A stretch of DNA of 64,000 nucleotides. Origin: CF-118 sp035934385 (GTDB taxonomy: Bacteria > Chloroflexota > Dormibacteria > Dormibacterales > Dormibacteraceae). Position 1 is the stretch's first letter; each line of letters opens with the position of its first letter. Positions 17,912 through 26,964 of this stretch are shown in pieces. The notes below the pieces were generated by a model that searched no databases, was not told the origin of the DNA, and saw only the letters and a list, made by a program, of their open reading frames with translations. A program made the position numbers and the translations under genes. The stretch is from positions 42,230 to 106,229 of the forward strand of contig DASYXY010000085.1 of assembly GCA_035934385.1 (NCBI GenBank). The letters run 5' to 3'.

Positions 17912-19554
17912 GGAGTCCGATCCACGCCCCGACAGGCTCGGAGCGCACGTGTCTCGGATGGGCGCAAGAAGCCGCCATGCGCATGCTCATGAACAACCTC
18001 GACCCCGCGGTCGCCGAGCGACCCGAGGACCTGATCGTCTACGGAGGCACCGGCAGGGCGGCGCGCTCGTGGGAGGCATACGACGCGATCGTGCGTGAGC
18101 TCAAGGTTCTGCGCGACGACCAGACGTTGCTGGTGCAGTCAGGCAAGCCGGTCGGAGTTTTCGACACGCATGAGTGGGCGCCGCGGGTCCTCATCAGCAA
18201 CGCGATGCTGGTGCCCGAGTGGGCGACGTGGCCGGAGTTTCGCCGCCTGGAAGCACTGGGTTTGACCATGTACGGCCAGATGACCGCGGGCTCGTGGATC
18301 TACATCGGCACGCAGGGAATCCTCCAGGGCACGTACGAGACGTTTGCGGCCATCGCGCGCAAACGTTTTGACGGCACGCTGGCCGGCACGATCACGCTGA
18401 CCGCGGGCCTGGGCGGCATGGGTGGCGCGCAGCCGCTCGCGGTCGCGCTGAACGGCGGCGTCGCGATCTGCATCGAGGTCGACGAGCAGCGCATCGCCCG
18501 CCGTCTCGAGCACGGCTACCTCGATGTTCGCGCCGACGACCTCGAGCACGCCCTGAAGCTCGCGGCCGACGCGAAGAAGCAGCGCAAGGCGCTATCGATC
18601 GGGCTGCACGGCAACGCGGCCGAGGTTGTTCCGGCGCTGGCTCGCCGCGACTTCGACGTCGACATCGTCACCGACCAGACTCCGGCGCACGATCCGCTGA
18701 GCTACATACCGGCCGGCCTCAGCCCCGACGACGCGCAGGAGCTGCGGCTAGATGAGCCCGACACGTACATACGCCGCGCGCGCGAAAGCATGGCCCGCCA
18801 CGTCGAGGCCATGGTCGCCTTCCTGGATCGCGGCGCGGAGGTGTTCGACTACGGCAACAGCCTGCGCGCCGAGGCCAAGCTGGGCGGATACGCGCGGGCG
18901 TTCGACTATCCGGGCTTCGTGCCCGCGTACATCCGCCCGCTGTTCTGCGAGGGCAAGGGCCCGTTCAGGTGGGTCGCGCTTTCTGGCGACCCCGCGGACA
19001 TCGCCGCCACCGATCGCGCGATCGTCGACGAATTTGCGGACGACGCGGCGCTCGTGCGCTGGATCAAAGCCGCCGGCGAACGTGTGCACTACCAGGGTCT
19101 GCCGGCTCGCATCTGCTGGCTGGGATACGGCGAGCGGGCTCGGGCGGGGCAGAGGTTCAACGAGCTGGTGCGCAGCGGCGCGGTGAAGGCGCCGATCGTG
19201 ATCGGGCGCGACCACCTCGACTCCGGCTCGGTGGCGTCCCCGTACCGCGAGACCGAGTCGATGCGCGACGGGTCCGACGCCATCGCGGACTGGCCCATCC
19301 TGAACGCGCTGCTCAACACCTCGAGCGGGGCGTCGTGGGTGAGTGTGCACCACGGCGGCGGCGTGGGCATCGGCCGCTCGATCCACGCCGGCATGGTCGT
19401 AGTGGCCGACGGCAGCGAGGCGGCGGCGACCAAACTCCAACGCGTGCTGACCAACGACCCCGGCACCGGGGTGATGCGGCACGCCGACGCTGGCTACGAG
19501 CGGGCGCTCGAGGTTGCGAGCGAGCGAGGCGTCCATATCCCGATGCACGTATAA
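17908..19554 (+). CDS. hutU: urocanate hydratase
   Basis: 548 aa from the ATG overlapping the hutH stop; an in-frame extension further upstream is not needed. It converts urocanate to imidazolonepropionate with tightly bound NAD+. Visible signs are YGGTGRAARSWE (45-56), TAGLGGMGGAQ (165-175), DQTPAHDPLSYIP, CWLGYGERARAG, and the C-terminal run through DHLDSGSVASPYRETE and NTSSGASWVSVHHGGGVG. Length and motif order match normal urocanases. Confidence 0.97.
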   Translation: MRSPIHAPTGSERTCLGWAQEAAMRMLMNNLDPAVAERPEDLIVYGGTGRAARSWEAYDAIVRELKVLRDDQTLLVQSGKPVGVFDTHEWAPRVLISNAMLVPEWATWPEFRRLEALGLTMYGQMTAGSWIYIGTQGILQGTYETFAAIARKRFDGTLAGTITLTAGLGGMGGAQPLAVALNGGVAICIEVDEQRIARRLEHGYLDVRADDLEHALKLAADAKKQRKALSIGLHGNAAEVVPALARRDFDVDIVTDQTPAHDPLSYIPAGLSPDDAQELRLDEPDTYIRRARESMARHVEAMVAFLDRGAEVFDYGNSLRAEAKLGGYARAFDYPGFVPAYIRPLFCEGKGPFRWVALSGDPADIAATDRAIVDEFADDAALVRWIKAAGERVHYQGLPARICWLGYGERARAGQRFNELVRSGAVKAPIVIGRDHLDSGSVASPYRETESMRDGSDAIADWPILNALLNTSSGASWVSVHHGGGVGIGRSIHAGMVVVADGSEAAATKLQRVLTNDPGTGVMRHADAGYERALEVASERGVHIPMHV

Positions 19555-19567
19555 AGACAGGCGCGAC

Positions 19568-20803
19568 ATGAGGGGATCAGGGTTGTGGCACGCGGAGCAG
19601 GCATGGCTCGGCCACGTCGCGACCGACGTGCTGATCGAGGTCGAAGCCGGCCGCATCAAGGCGGTCACCGAGGACGTCCAGCCGCCGGCAGCGGCGGTGA
19701 AGCTGGAGGGTTTCACTTTCCCCGGCCTCGCCAACGTGCACAGCCACGCGTTCCAGGAATCGCTGCGCGGCCGCACTGAGGCGGGAGGCGGCGACTTCTG
19801 GGAGTGGCGGCGCCAGATGTTCGACGCGGCTCAAGGATGGGATCGTCCGAGCTACGCGGCTTACGCGCGCACGGTCTTCCGGGAGATGCTGCATGCGGGC
19901 ATCACCGCGGTCGGTGAGTTCCATTACCTGCACCGCTACGGCAACGACCTCGGCGAGGCGCTGATCGACGCAGCCCGCGCCGAGGGCATCCGCATCACCC
20001 TGCTCGACGCGTGCTACCTGCGCGGCGGCCTCGACGGCAGGCCGCTCGAGGGTGTGCAGCGGTCGTTCTCGGACGGCGACGTCGAGCGCTGGGTCGAGCG
20101 TGTCGACGAGCTGCGCGGAGGCGACGGCGTGCAGATCGGCGCCGCCATCCACAGCGTGCGGGCCGTCGATCCCGCATCGATGCGAGTGGTCGCCGCCTGG
20201 GCCCGCAAGCGCAAGGCGCCGCTGCACATGCACCTGGCGGAGCAGCCGGCCGAGGTGGAGGAGTGCCTCGCGGTCGAGGGCTGCACTCCGGCGCAGCTGC
20301 TCGAACGTGAGGGCATCCTCGGACCCGATCTCACCGCCATCCACGCGATCCACGTCAACGACGTGGACGTGAACCTGCTCGGGTCGCACCAGGTGCGCAT
20401 CTGCGCCGGCCCGACCACCGAGCGCGACCTCGGCGACCGGGTCGGCCCGCTGCGCGCTCTCACCGCCGCCGGGAGCCCGCTGTGCCTTGGGTCGGACTCC
20501 AACTCGGTGATCGATGTGCTGGAGGAGGCGCGCGCCCTGGAGCTGGACCAGCGCCGGGCCACCGGCCGGCGGGTGATCCACGCGCCGGAGGAGCTGCTCG
20601 AGGCGGCGACGGTGTCCGGCATGAAGTCGCTCGGCTGGGAAGCGGGGGAGCTGAGGCCCGGAATGCTGGCAGACTTTGCCACGGTGCAGCCACCACGCAT
20701 GGACTGGAGGGGCCTGGGCGTGGGTTACCTCATCTTCTGTTGCTCGGCCCGCGATGTCACGCACGTGGTGGTCGGCGGCAGGACCGTGGTCGGAAACACA
20801 TAG
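19568..20803 (+). CDS. hutF: formimidoylglutamate deiminase
   Basis: 411 aa from the ATG at 19568. It is an amidohydrolase that deaminates N-formimidoyl-L-glutamate to N-formyl-L-glutamate and ammonia. Metal-ligand motifs are NVHSHAFQ (57-64), HLAEQPAEVEEC, HAIHVN and GSDSNSV. The length and the AEQ-x-EVEEC pattern fit HutF. Its presence says this organism uses the five-step hut branch, in which HutG then removes the formyl group; no hutG is seen in the window. Confidence 0.92.
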   Translation: MRGSGLWHAEQAWLGHVATDVLIEVEAGRIKAVTEDVQPPAAAVKLEGFTFPGLANVHSHAFQESLRGRTEAGGGDFWEWRRQMFDAAQGWDRPSYAAYARTVFREMLHAGITAVGEFHYLHRYGNDLGEALIDAARAEGIRITLLDACYLRGGLDGRPLEGVQRSFSDGDVERWVERVDELRGGDGVQIGAAIHSVRAVDPASMRVVAAWARKRKAPLHMHLAEQPAEVEECLAVEGCTPAQLLEREGILGPDLTAIHAIHVNDVDVNLLGSHQVRICAGPTTERDLGDRVGPLRALTAAGSPLCLGSDSNSVIDVLEEARALELDQRRATGRRVIHAPEELLEAATVSGMKSLGWEAGELRPGMLADFATVQPPRMDWRGLGVGYLIFCCSARDVTHVVVGGRTVVGNT

Positions 20804-20807
20804 GGTC

Positions 20808-21998
20808 GTGAGGCGGCTTTACAACATCGGGCGCCTGTTCACAGGCGCCGAGGAAGGCGTGATCCCTGGCGCGGCGGTCGTATTCGAAGGCGATCGCATC
20901 GCGTGGTGCGGCCACGAGGGAGGCGAGCCGCACGTCCTGATGGAAGCCGTGGCCGACGACTACGACTGCGGCGGCGGGTTGGTGACGGCAGGGCTGATCG
21001 ACGCTCACGCGCATCCGCTGTATGCAGGCGACCGGCTGGCCGAGGTCGCCATGCGTACCGAGGGCCGCTCGTACACCGAGATCGCGAAAGCAGGCGGTGG
21101 CATCAAAGCGACGGTGAAGGCCACCCGCGGCGCGAGCGCCACCGCCCTCGAGGCGGCTGGCGCACGAAGGCTCGCGGAATGGTTCGACGGCGGCGCGACC
21201 ACCGTCGAGGCGAAGACGGGCTACCACCTGAATCGCGATGGTGAGCTGGCCGCGGTGCGGATCCTCAAGCGCCTTGGCGACCGCGACGACCTGCCGCGCA
21301 TCGAGGTCACATTTCTGGCCGCGCACGCAGCGCCGCCCGATCGCGGTGCAACCCTCGCCGCCTACGCGAGCCAGGTCGCGTCATGGTGCGCCGACGCGCG
21401 TGCGGCGGGGGCGCGCTTCTGCGACGTGTTCTGCGACTCGGGCTACTTCACGGTCGGCCAGTCGCGCAAGATCCTTCAGGCCGCCGTCGACGCGAAGCTC
21501 ATCCCCCGCATCCACGCGGACGAGCTCGCGCGAACCGGCGGCGCGCGACTGGCGGCTGAGCTGCACGCCGCCTCCGCGGATCACCTGCTGTGTGCCGATC
21601 GGAGCGACGCGAAGGCGATGGCGCGCTCGGCTGTCGTGGCGACGCTATGCCCCGTCACCGCGCTGTCGATGGGCAAGCTGCCGCCGGTCAAGCAGTTCGC
21701 CGATGCGGGCACGGTCATCGCCCTCGGGACCGATCACAACCCGGGCACCAGTGGCATCACGAGCATGAGCCAGGTGGTGGCGCTGGCGATCGGGCTGTTC
21801 AAGATGTCCGCCGCGCAGGCGCTGCTCGCCGCGACCGTGGGCAGCGCGCAGTCGCTCGATCTGTCCGATCGCGGAAGGGTTAAGAGATCGCTGCTGGCCG
21901 ATGTCGTCTTGTGGGACGCGGATCACGAAGGTGGTTTCGCGTGGGCGTTCGGCCTGGCTCCGCGACAGGTGTGGAAGGGCGGCTCACCGATCGAATAG
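20808..21998 (+). CDS. hutI: imidazolonepropionase
   Basis: 396 aa; the GTG at 20808 is 4 nt after the hutF stop. It opens the imidazolone ring to give formimidoylglutamate. The metal site is shown by DAHAHPLYAGDR, EAKTGYHL, IHADE and GTDHNPG, in the expected order for HutI. It ends the hutHUFI series; the gene order, overlaps and short gaps support one transcript. Confidence 0.95.
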   Translation: MRRLYNIGRLFTGAEEGVIPGAAVVFEGDRIAWCGHEGGEPHVLMEAVADDYDCGGGLVTAGLIDAHAHPLYAGDRLAEVAMRTEGRSYTEIAKAGGGIKATVKATRGASATALEAAGARRLAEWFDGGATTVEAKTGYHLNRDGELAAVRILKRLGDRDDLPRIEVTFLAAHAAPPDRGATLAAYASQVASWCADARAAGARFCDVFCDSGYFTVGQSRKILQAAVDAKLIPRIHADELARTGGARLAAELHAASADHLLCADRSDAKAMARSAVVATLCPVTALSMGKLPPVKQFADAGTVIALGTDHNPGTSGITSMSQVVALAIGLFKMSAAQALLAATVGSAQSLDLSDRGRVKRSLLADVVLWDADHEGGFAWAFGLAPRQVWKGGSPIE

Positions 21999-22036
21999 CG
22001 ATCGTGCTGTGCAAGTTTCTGCACCAAATACTGTTG

Positions 22037-22066
22037 CAAGATGCGTGCATTCCATGTACAAGATGC
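22037..22066 (+). repeat. tandem CAAGATGC direct repeats
   Basis: CAAGATGC occurs at 22037-22044 and again at 22059-22066, two helical turns apart, followed each time by a TGCA-containing stretch. They lie upstream of the small membrane-protein gene and may be binding sites; no protein can be named. Confidence 0.35.
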
Positions 22067-22134
22067 AATGCAATGACCGCTGACTTAACGCGAGATCAAG
22101 TATTTGACGCGGTCGCATAGGAGGAAGGTTTCTG

Positions 22135-22542
22135 GTGGCTAAGTGGAATCCTCTGGCGTTGAAGCTTTTGATGTGGGTGATGGGTGTGCTGCTGGTGGCA
22201 GGATCCGGCTTGGGCTTCATCGGGAACAGCTTCTTCCCGTTCGACGCCGCGCTCGGCGTTACAGCGTCGGTTGCCGGCATTGCATTCGGCGCCGGCGTGA
22301 TGATCGCCGGCTTCGACCCGGAAGGCAATGTGAGCTGGGTGCGAGCTCTGATCCTCTACGCAATCCTGCAGGTCGTTTACCAGGTCTTCAACCAGGTCAC
22401 GATCGCGCGGTTCGACATCGTCAGTTTCATCATCGCGATCCTGGTCGCCGGTCTCCTGATCTTCCTCTACCCGAACAGGGCGGAGCTGTTCATGCAGGGC
22501 GGCGGGATGAAGTCCGGCGGGGGCATGAAGGCCCGCGCGTAG
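22135..22542 (+). CDS. small membrane protein of unknown function
   Basis: 135 aa, GTG start with GGAGGAAGG upstream, one of the strongest ribosome-binding sites in the window. Four hydrophobic stretches are visible (about 8-30, 38-58, 66-88 and 93-110), followed by a glycine/methionine/lysine tail (GGGMKSGGGMKARA). I do not recognise the family. A strong terminator follows directly, so it is probably a monocistronic and well expressed gene. Confidence 0.7.
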   Translation: MAKWNPLALKLLMWVMGVLLVAGSGLGFIGNSFFPFDAALGVTASVAGIAFGAGVMIAGFDPEGNVSWVRALILYAILQVVYQVFNQVTIARFDIVSFIIAILVAGLLIFLYPNRAELFMQGGGMKSGGGMKARA

Positions 22543-22560
22543 CAACTCAACACGACCAGA

Positions 22561-22589
22561 GGGCAGCCTTCGGGCTGCCCTTCTTTTTT
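22561..22589 (+). terminator. rho-independent terminator
   Basis: The hairpin GGGCAGCC-TTCG-GGCTGCCC (22561-22580) is followed by a T-rich run to 22589. It ends the small membrane-protein transcript. The T run overlaps the stop codon of the convergent zwf gene. Confidence 0.9.
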
Positions 22590-23982
22590 ATGCAGTCCCG
22601 GGTTCGTCGCCGCTGATGATCCAGCGGCCGCCGCCGCCAGACGCGACCAGGTCGTCCGCGGCCTGAGGTCCCCACGAGCCCTGCGGGTACGGCTCGGGAT
22701 GACCTTCGAGCTCCCACGACTTGATGAGCGGATCGACGATCTCCCACGAAAGCTCGATCTCCTCTCCGCCGGGGAACGCCGAGTGCCCACCGGCGAGGAC
22801 CTCGCTCAGCACGTTCTCGTATGCATCGGGCAGCGCCGTGCGCGACAGCCGGGCGTAGTCGAGCCGCATGCCGGCCGGCACCATCTCGAAGCGGACGCCG
22901 GGACGCTTGGCGCCGATCCGCAGCGTGATCCCCTCATCGGGCTGGATGCGGATGACGATCAGCGTCGCGATGCCGCGCTGCCGGCGACCACCGACTCTGA
23001 GCATCGGCGCGTCCCGGAGCTTGATGACGATCTCGGTCGCGCGCCGGTTGAGCGCTTTGCCCGTGCGCACGAAGATGGGCACGCCATCCCAGCGCCAGTT
23101 TTCGATGCGTACGCGCGCTGCGGCGTACGTCTCGCGTCGCGAGTCTGTCCCGACGCCCTTCTCGTCCAGGTAACCCTCGTACTGCCCGCGCACCGCCTGC
23201 GCGGGATCGATCGGCGACATCGCGCGCAGCGCAGCGCGCTTGGCGCGGCGGATGTAGTCCGAGTCGAAGGTCGTCGGCGGCTCCATCGTGACGAGCGCGA
23301 GCAGCTGGAGGACGTGGTTCTGGATCATGTCGCGCACCGCGCCGATCTGGTCGTAGTAGCCCGCGCGCGAACCGATGCCCTCCTCCTCGGCCGCAGTGAT
23401 GAGGATCGTGTCGACGAGGTTGCGGTTCCACACCGGCTCGAACAACGAGTTCGAGAACCTCAGCGCGAGGACGTTCTGGACCGTGTCCTTCGCGAGGTAG
23501 TGATCGATGCGGTAGATCTGTTCCTCGTCGAACGCCGCTGCTAGCTGAGAGTTCAGCTTTCGCGCTGAAGCGAGATCGTGGCCGAGCGGTTTCTCGACGA
23601 CGATCCTCCGCGACGGGTCGCCCTTGGTGGCCATGGCCGAGTTGCCGACCGCGCCGAGGATGTCGGAGAACGTTTCGGGCGGCGTCGCGAGGTAGAAGAT
23701 CGCCGTCTTGGCGCCCTCCAGCATCGCCTTCACGGGCGTGAACGACGCCGGATCGTTGTAGCTGAGCTGCACCCATTCGGCGGTGGCCGCCAGCTCGCTG
23801 CTGCCGCTGGACTGGCCGACCAGGTCGCGAAACTCTTCGCGCGTTTGCTCGCTCCGGCCCGCGCCGATCACGCGCAACGGCATCCCGTTGCGCGCCGCGA
23901 GCTGCTTTAGCGACGGCAGGATCTTGCGTCGCGCGAGGTCTCCCGATGCTCCGAAGATGACGAGATCGACGCCTGGGGCCAT
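22588..23982 (-). CDS. zwf: glucose-6-phosphate 1-dehydrogenase
   Basis: 464 aa from the ATG at 23982. It oxidises glucose 6-phosphate to 6-phosphogluconolactone with NAD(P)+. The N-terminal nucleotide motif is GASGDLARRK (11-20), EKPLGHDL is at 130-137, and the active-site signature RIDHYLAK is at 158-165 (the usual RIDHYLGK with Ala for Gly). A TAGCAT box 7 nt upstream argues for a leaderless transcript and against the longer in-frame extension. Confidence 0.96.
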   Translation of the reverse strand: MAPGVDLVIFGASGDLARRKILPSLKQLAARNGMPLRVIGAGRSEQTREEFRDLVGQSSGSSELAATAEWVQLSYNDPASFTPVKAMLEGAKTAIFYLATPPETFSDILGAVGNSAMATKGDPSRRIVVEKPLGHDLASARKLNSQLAAAFDEEQIYRIDHYLAKDTVQNVLALRFSNSLFEPVWNRNLVDTILITAAEEEGIGSRAGYYDQIGAVRDMIQNHVLQLLALVTMEPPTTFDSDYIRRAKRAALRAMSPIDPAQAVRGQYEGYLDEKGVGTDSRRETYAAARVRIENWRWDGVPIFVRTGKALNRRATEIVIKLRDAPMLRVGGRRQRGIATLIVIRIQPDEGITLRIGAKRPGVRFEMVPAGMRLDYARLSRTALPDAYENVLSEVLAGGHSAFPGGEEIELSWEIVDPLIKSWELEGHPEPYPQGSWGPQAADDLVASGGGGRWIISGDEPGTA

Positions 23983-23989
23983 GGCTGAA

Positions 23990-23995
23990 ATGCTA
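23990..23995 (-). promoter_or_regulatory. leaderless-type -10 box for zwf
   Basis: On the minus strand TAGCAT ends 7 nt before the zwf ATG. Confidence 0.5.
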
Positions 23996-24727
23996 TACGG
24001 CCGTGTCCTGCACCACGGTCGTGGCGGCGACGTCGTCGTGGGCGGCATAGCGACGCATCGCTGACAGCGGCAGCGAAGCGAACCTCAATCCTGACTGGAG
24101 CAGCGAAAGGCGCGAGCCGTCGAGCGAGACGACGCGGTGTCTCAGCACCCGCCCGCCCAGGGTTTGCCCGGACGTGGTCCAGCAGGCAAGGTGATACCCG
24201 ATCGCGACGCCGGCGAAAGCGCGCACGCGATGGCGTCGGGCGAACAGAACCGCGAGGCCGGCGCACAGAGCGGCGTCAATCGCAGCCGCGGCGATTCGTG
24301 AAGAGGGTGGCGCCGGCGTCCGCGGCGCGGGGAGCCTAGCCAGCCTGAGGAGCTGCACCCGCACCAGGGCGTGATGCAGCCGCAGCTGCGTCGCCTCGTA
24401 AATGCCTCGCGGCAGCATCGGGCGGTAACCGTCGAGGGTGGCCTTCAGCACGCCGCCGGCCGAGTCGATGTTGAACCGGCCGCCGGCCGATGCAGCGAGC
24501 AGCCCGCCCACGATTGGCCAGGAGACCGAGGTCGAAGACATCCTTGGCGGGCCAAACGTGATGAGCGGGATGGGGCCCAGGCGCAGAGTGCGATCCCTCA
24601 CGCGGATGATTCCAAGCGTGACGGTACTGACGCTGGGCAAGAACGTTGTGCGCAGGAGGTCGCCGCTGAGCGATAACGGGCTCGCGACAGAATCTTCAAC
24701 GGTGACCCGTCCAGATTCCCACAGCAT
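23993..24727 (-). CDS. RDD family membrane protein with extra N-terminal domain
   Basis: 244 aa. The C-terminal half looks like an RDD domain: RIAAAAIDAALCAGLAVL, then the hydrophobic segment ending in CWTTSGQTLGGRVLRHRVVSLDG, which is the usual G-x-T-x-G-x-x-x-L-x-x-x-V motif after the last helix. The first 120 residues are beta-rich looking and unassigned. RDD proteins are small membrane proteins, some acting in ion exchange; no substrate can be given. The gene ends 10 bp upstream of the zwf start. Confidence 0.65.
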   Translation of the reverse strand: MLWESGRVTVEDSVASPLSLSGDLLRTTFLPSVSTVTLGIIRVRDRTLRLGPIPLITFGPPRMSSTSVSWPIVGGLLAASAGGRFNIDSAGGVLKATLDGYRPMLPRGIYEATQLRLHHALVRVQLLRLARLPAPRTPAPPSSRIAAAAIDAALCAGLAVLFARRHRVRAFAGVAIGYHLACWTTSGQTLGGRVLRHRVVSLDGSRLSLLQSGLRFASLPLSAMRRYAAHDDVAATTVVQDTAV

Positions 24728-24734
24728 CGCCTTC

Positions 24735-24740
24735 TAATCT
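24735..24740 (+). promoter_or_regulatory. leaderless-type -10 box for the SRPBCC gene
   Basis: TAATCT ends 8 nt before the TTG at 24749. Confidence 0.45.
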
Positions 24741-24748
24741 TCGAGGTA

Positions 24749-25195
24749 TTGCCCAAACTCGAGCTGTCGGTCCCGATCACCGTCGGCGCTTCGCCTGAGA
24801 AGGCCTTCGACTATTTCGCCGATCACCGCCACGTCGCCCACGTGCTCCAGGGCGTCAGCCGGTGGGACCCGGTGGGTGCGCAGACGCAGGGCGTCGGCGC
24901 CCGCTACTCGGTAGAGATGTCTGCCCTCGGGTTCCCGCTGCGCAGCGTCCTGCGCCTCGATCGATGGCGGCGGCCGCATGAGATCGGCTGGGTTTCGGAG
25001 TCAGGGCTGATCAAACAGCGAGGCAGCTTCACCTTCACCGGGATGGCCGCGGGCGGCACCCGGATCGTTCTGCGCATCGAATACACGCCCCCGGCGTCGC
25101 TGCTCGGAGCTGCCGTCGCCGCGCGGCTCGACGGCTTCGTGCGCCGCCGGCTGGCGGCCGCCATGGGCCGGATTCGGGATCGCCTGCAGCCCTAA
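24749..25195 (+). CDS. SRPBCC family (polyketide cyclase/START-like) protein
   Basis: 148 aa, TTG start. The pattern SVPITVGASPEKAFDYFADHRHV, a central VGARYSVEMSALGFPL and a C-terminal helix (LDGFVRRRLAAAMGRIRDRL, named by its ends) match the helix-grip SRPBCC fold, which binds hydrophobic ligands. The ligand is unknown. It opens a plus-strand series that continues through an FMN-type barrel protein and fdhD. Confidence 0.8.
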   Translation: MPKLELSVPITVGASPEKAFDYFADHRHVAHVLQGVSRWDPVGAQTQGVGARYSVEMSALGFPLRSVLRLDRWRRPHEIGWVSESGLIKQRGSFTFTGMAAGGTRIVLRIEYTPPASLLGAAVAARLDGFVRRRLAAAMGRIRDRLQP

Positions 25196-25198
25196 AGT
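25193..25198 (+). promoter_or_regulatory. leaderless-type -10 box for the split-barrel gene
   Basis: TAAAGT, overlapping the SRPBCC stop codon, ends 7 nt before the GTG at 25206. Confidence 0.4.
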
Positions 25199-25205
25199 TG
25201 GACGG

Positions 25206-26093
25206 GTGCGGCTGAACAAGGAAGCGAGCTCTATCCTCGGCCGGGCACGCATCGGGATGCTGGTCCTGAGATCGGGCCGCATGCCCCTGGTGAACCCCGC
25301 GGCGTTCAGCTACGTGGCCGGCGCACTCTGGATGACGACGTCCAGGTTCGCGGCCAAGACCGTCCTGGCGAAGCGCGATCCGCGCGCGGTCTTCTTCGTC
25401 GATGGCGGCGCTCGGGCGGTGGTGCTGCGAGGGACGATCGAGGTCTTCGACCCGATCTCGCTCACGTCCCAGGTGCGCGCGCTGCTTGGCGGACCCGGTT
25501 TCTACCTCGGGATGGCCGGCTACACGCTGAAGAACGCGCCTTTCGTCGCGGGCTACGCACTCGACCTGGTGCGCATCCCTCGCGAATGGCTTCCTTACAA
25601 CCGCGTCGTCCTTTGCCTGCGGCCTTCCGAGGCGGAGCTCCTCGACGTGATCGAGTTTCCGGAAGCCCAGTCGGCGCGCGTGCCTGGTGTGCCGGTCGCG
25701 ATCGGGCGCCGGCTCGCAGGTGTGACCCGTGGCTACGCGTGCTGGCTCGAAGGGGCAAGGCCGGTGATCGAGCCTGCGCTGTGGGAGGCCGAGCGCGGGC
25801 GGATCACAGTCGGCGCCGCCGGCGAACGACACCCGCGCGCCGGGGCCAGCGGTGCGCTGGTGATCGAGTCGCACCACAGCTACCGGCCCTCGTTGATGGT
25901 CGGCGTGTGTTTGCGCGGTCGGTTCCTCGGCACGATCGGACGCGAGGCGATCGCGGAGCGCTACGGCATCGAGCTCGGTGCTGTGCCGCCGGCGCGCGAG
26001 CTGCAGGTCGAGCGCGTGACCGCGTGGCGCGGATTCAACGTGATCAGCTCGGTGCCGAAAGGCGCGCGCCACCTGCGCGTGGCGGAAGGATGA
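25206..26093 (+). CDS. pyridoxamine 5'-phosphate oxidase-like FMN-binding split-barrel protein
   Basis: 295 aa, GTG start. The N-terminal half has the layout of a PNPOx-like flavin barrel (RARIGMLVLRSGRMPLVNPAAFSY, then LWMTTSRFAAKTVLAKRDPR, then VVLRGTIEVFDP). The C-terminal 130 residues are less clear and may be a second half-barrel. Such proteins bind FMN, F420 or haem; which one is not decidable here. Its TGA overlaps the fdhD ATG. Confidence 0.68.
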   Translation: MRLNKEASSILGRARIGMLVLRSGRMPLVNPAAFSYVAGALWMTTSRFAAKTVLAKRDPRAVFFVDGGARAVVLRGTIEVFDPISLTSQVRALLGGPGFYLGMAGYTLKNAPFVAGYALDLVRIPREWLPYNRVVLCLRPSEAELLDVIEFPEAQSARVPGVPVAIGRRLAGVTRGYACWLEGARPVIEPALWEAERGRITVGAAGERHPRAGASGALVIESHHSYRPSLMVGVCLRGRFLGTIGREAIAERYGIELGAVPPARELQVERVTAWRGFNVISSVPKGARHLRVAEG

Positions 26094-26929
26094 GCCGGAT
26101 GAGGCCGGCGGCGCCAGACGTGCGCGTGAAGCGCTGGAACGCGGGTGCTTGGTCGGAGTCGCCCGACGCCGTCGTGATGGAGGAACCCCTGCAGCTGCTC
26201 CTCGACGGTGAGCCCCTGTCGGTGGTCATGCGCACGCCCGGCAACGATATCGAGCTGACGCTGGGACTGCTGTTTGCCGAGGGCGTGATCCGGACCGCCA
26301 GGGACGTCAAGGCCCTCCGCATCAGCGCCGAGTCGGGCGAGCGGGAGAGCGCGCTCGAGGTCGATTCGAGCGTCGTCGAGTCGAACGTCATCGACGTACG
26401 GCTCTCGGCGCCGCCTGAACGCCGGCCCGAGCGCTCCATGCTCGCAAGCTCCGCATGCGGCGTGTGCGGCGCGGTGATGATTGAGGATCTGCGCCGCGGG
26501 CTGTCGCGTCTCGGTGATGGACCCGACGTGCAAGCGTCGGTGCTGCCGGGCCTCGTGAACGCGCTGCGTGCCGGCCAGGGTGTCTTCGAGCGCACCGGCG
26601 GGCTGCACGCAGCGGGTCTTTTCTCCGCCGGCGGCGATTTGTTGTGTCTACGCGAGGACGTCGGCCGGCACAACGCACTCGACAAGGTCGCCGGCCGCCA
26701 GTTGCTCGACGGCAAGCTTCCCGCCTCGGATTCGGTGCTCGTGGTCAGCGGGCGGGCCGGCTACGAGATCGTGCAGAAGTCGATCGCCGCGGGCATCCCG
26801 ATCCTCGCCGCGGTGGGAGCGCCATCGAGCCTGGCGGTTGCGCTCGCGCGCGAGTTCGGCCAGACCCTCGTCGGCTTCCTTCGGGACGAGCGCTTCAACG
26901 TGTATTCGGCGCCGGAGCGGCTGACCTGA
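26090..26929 (+). CDS. fdhD: formate dehydrogenase accessory sulfurtransferase FdhD
   Basis: 279 aa. FdhD passes sulfur from a cysteine desulfurase to the molybdenum cofactor of formate dehydrogenase. The loop SSACGVCG carries the two key cysteines, Cys123 and Cys126; GGLHAAGLF, REDVGRHNALDK and SGRAGYEIVQKS follow, all family hallmarks. Start ATG overlaps the previous stop. No formate dehydrogenase subunit is in the window, so its client lies elsewhere. Confidence 0.95.
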   Translation: MSRMRPAAPDVRVKRWNAGAWSESPDAVVMEEPLQLLLDGEPLSVVMRTPGNDIELTLGLLFAEGVIRTARDVKALRISAESGERESALEVDSSVVESNVIDVRLSAPPERRPERSMLASSACGVCGAVMIEDLRRGLSRLGDGPDVQASVLPGLVNALRAGQGVFERTGGLHAAGLFSAGGDLLCLREDVGRHNALDKVAGRQLLDGKLPASDSVLVVSGRAGYEIVQKSIAAGIPILAAVGAPSSLAVALAREFGQTLVGFLRDERFNVYSAPERLT

Positions 26930-26964
26930 CCGCTCTGCTGGCGCGGCCCGCCGTCAGGGCGGGC

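Noticed and set aside
26090..26929. FdhD as evidence for a selenocysteine formate dehydrogenase here
   Set aside because: No formate dehydrogenase subunit is in the window, and FdhD serves both Cys and Sec enzymes. It was not used as support for Sec decoding.
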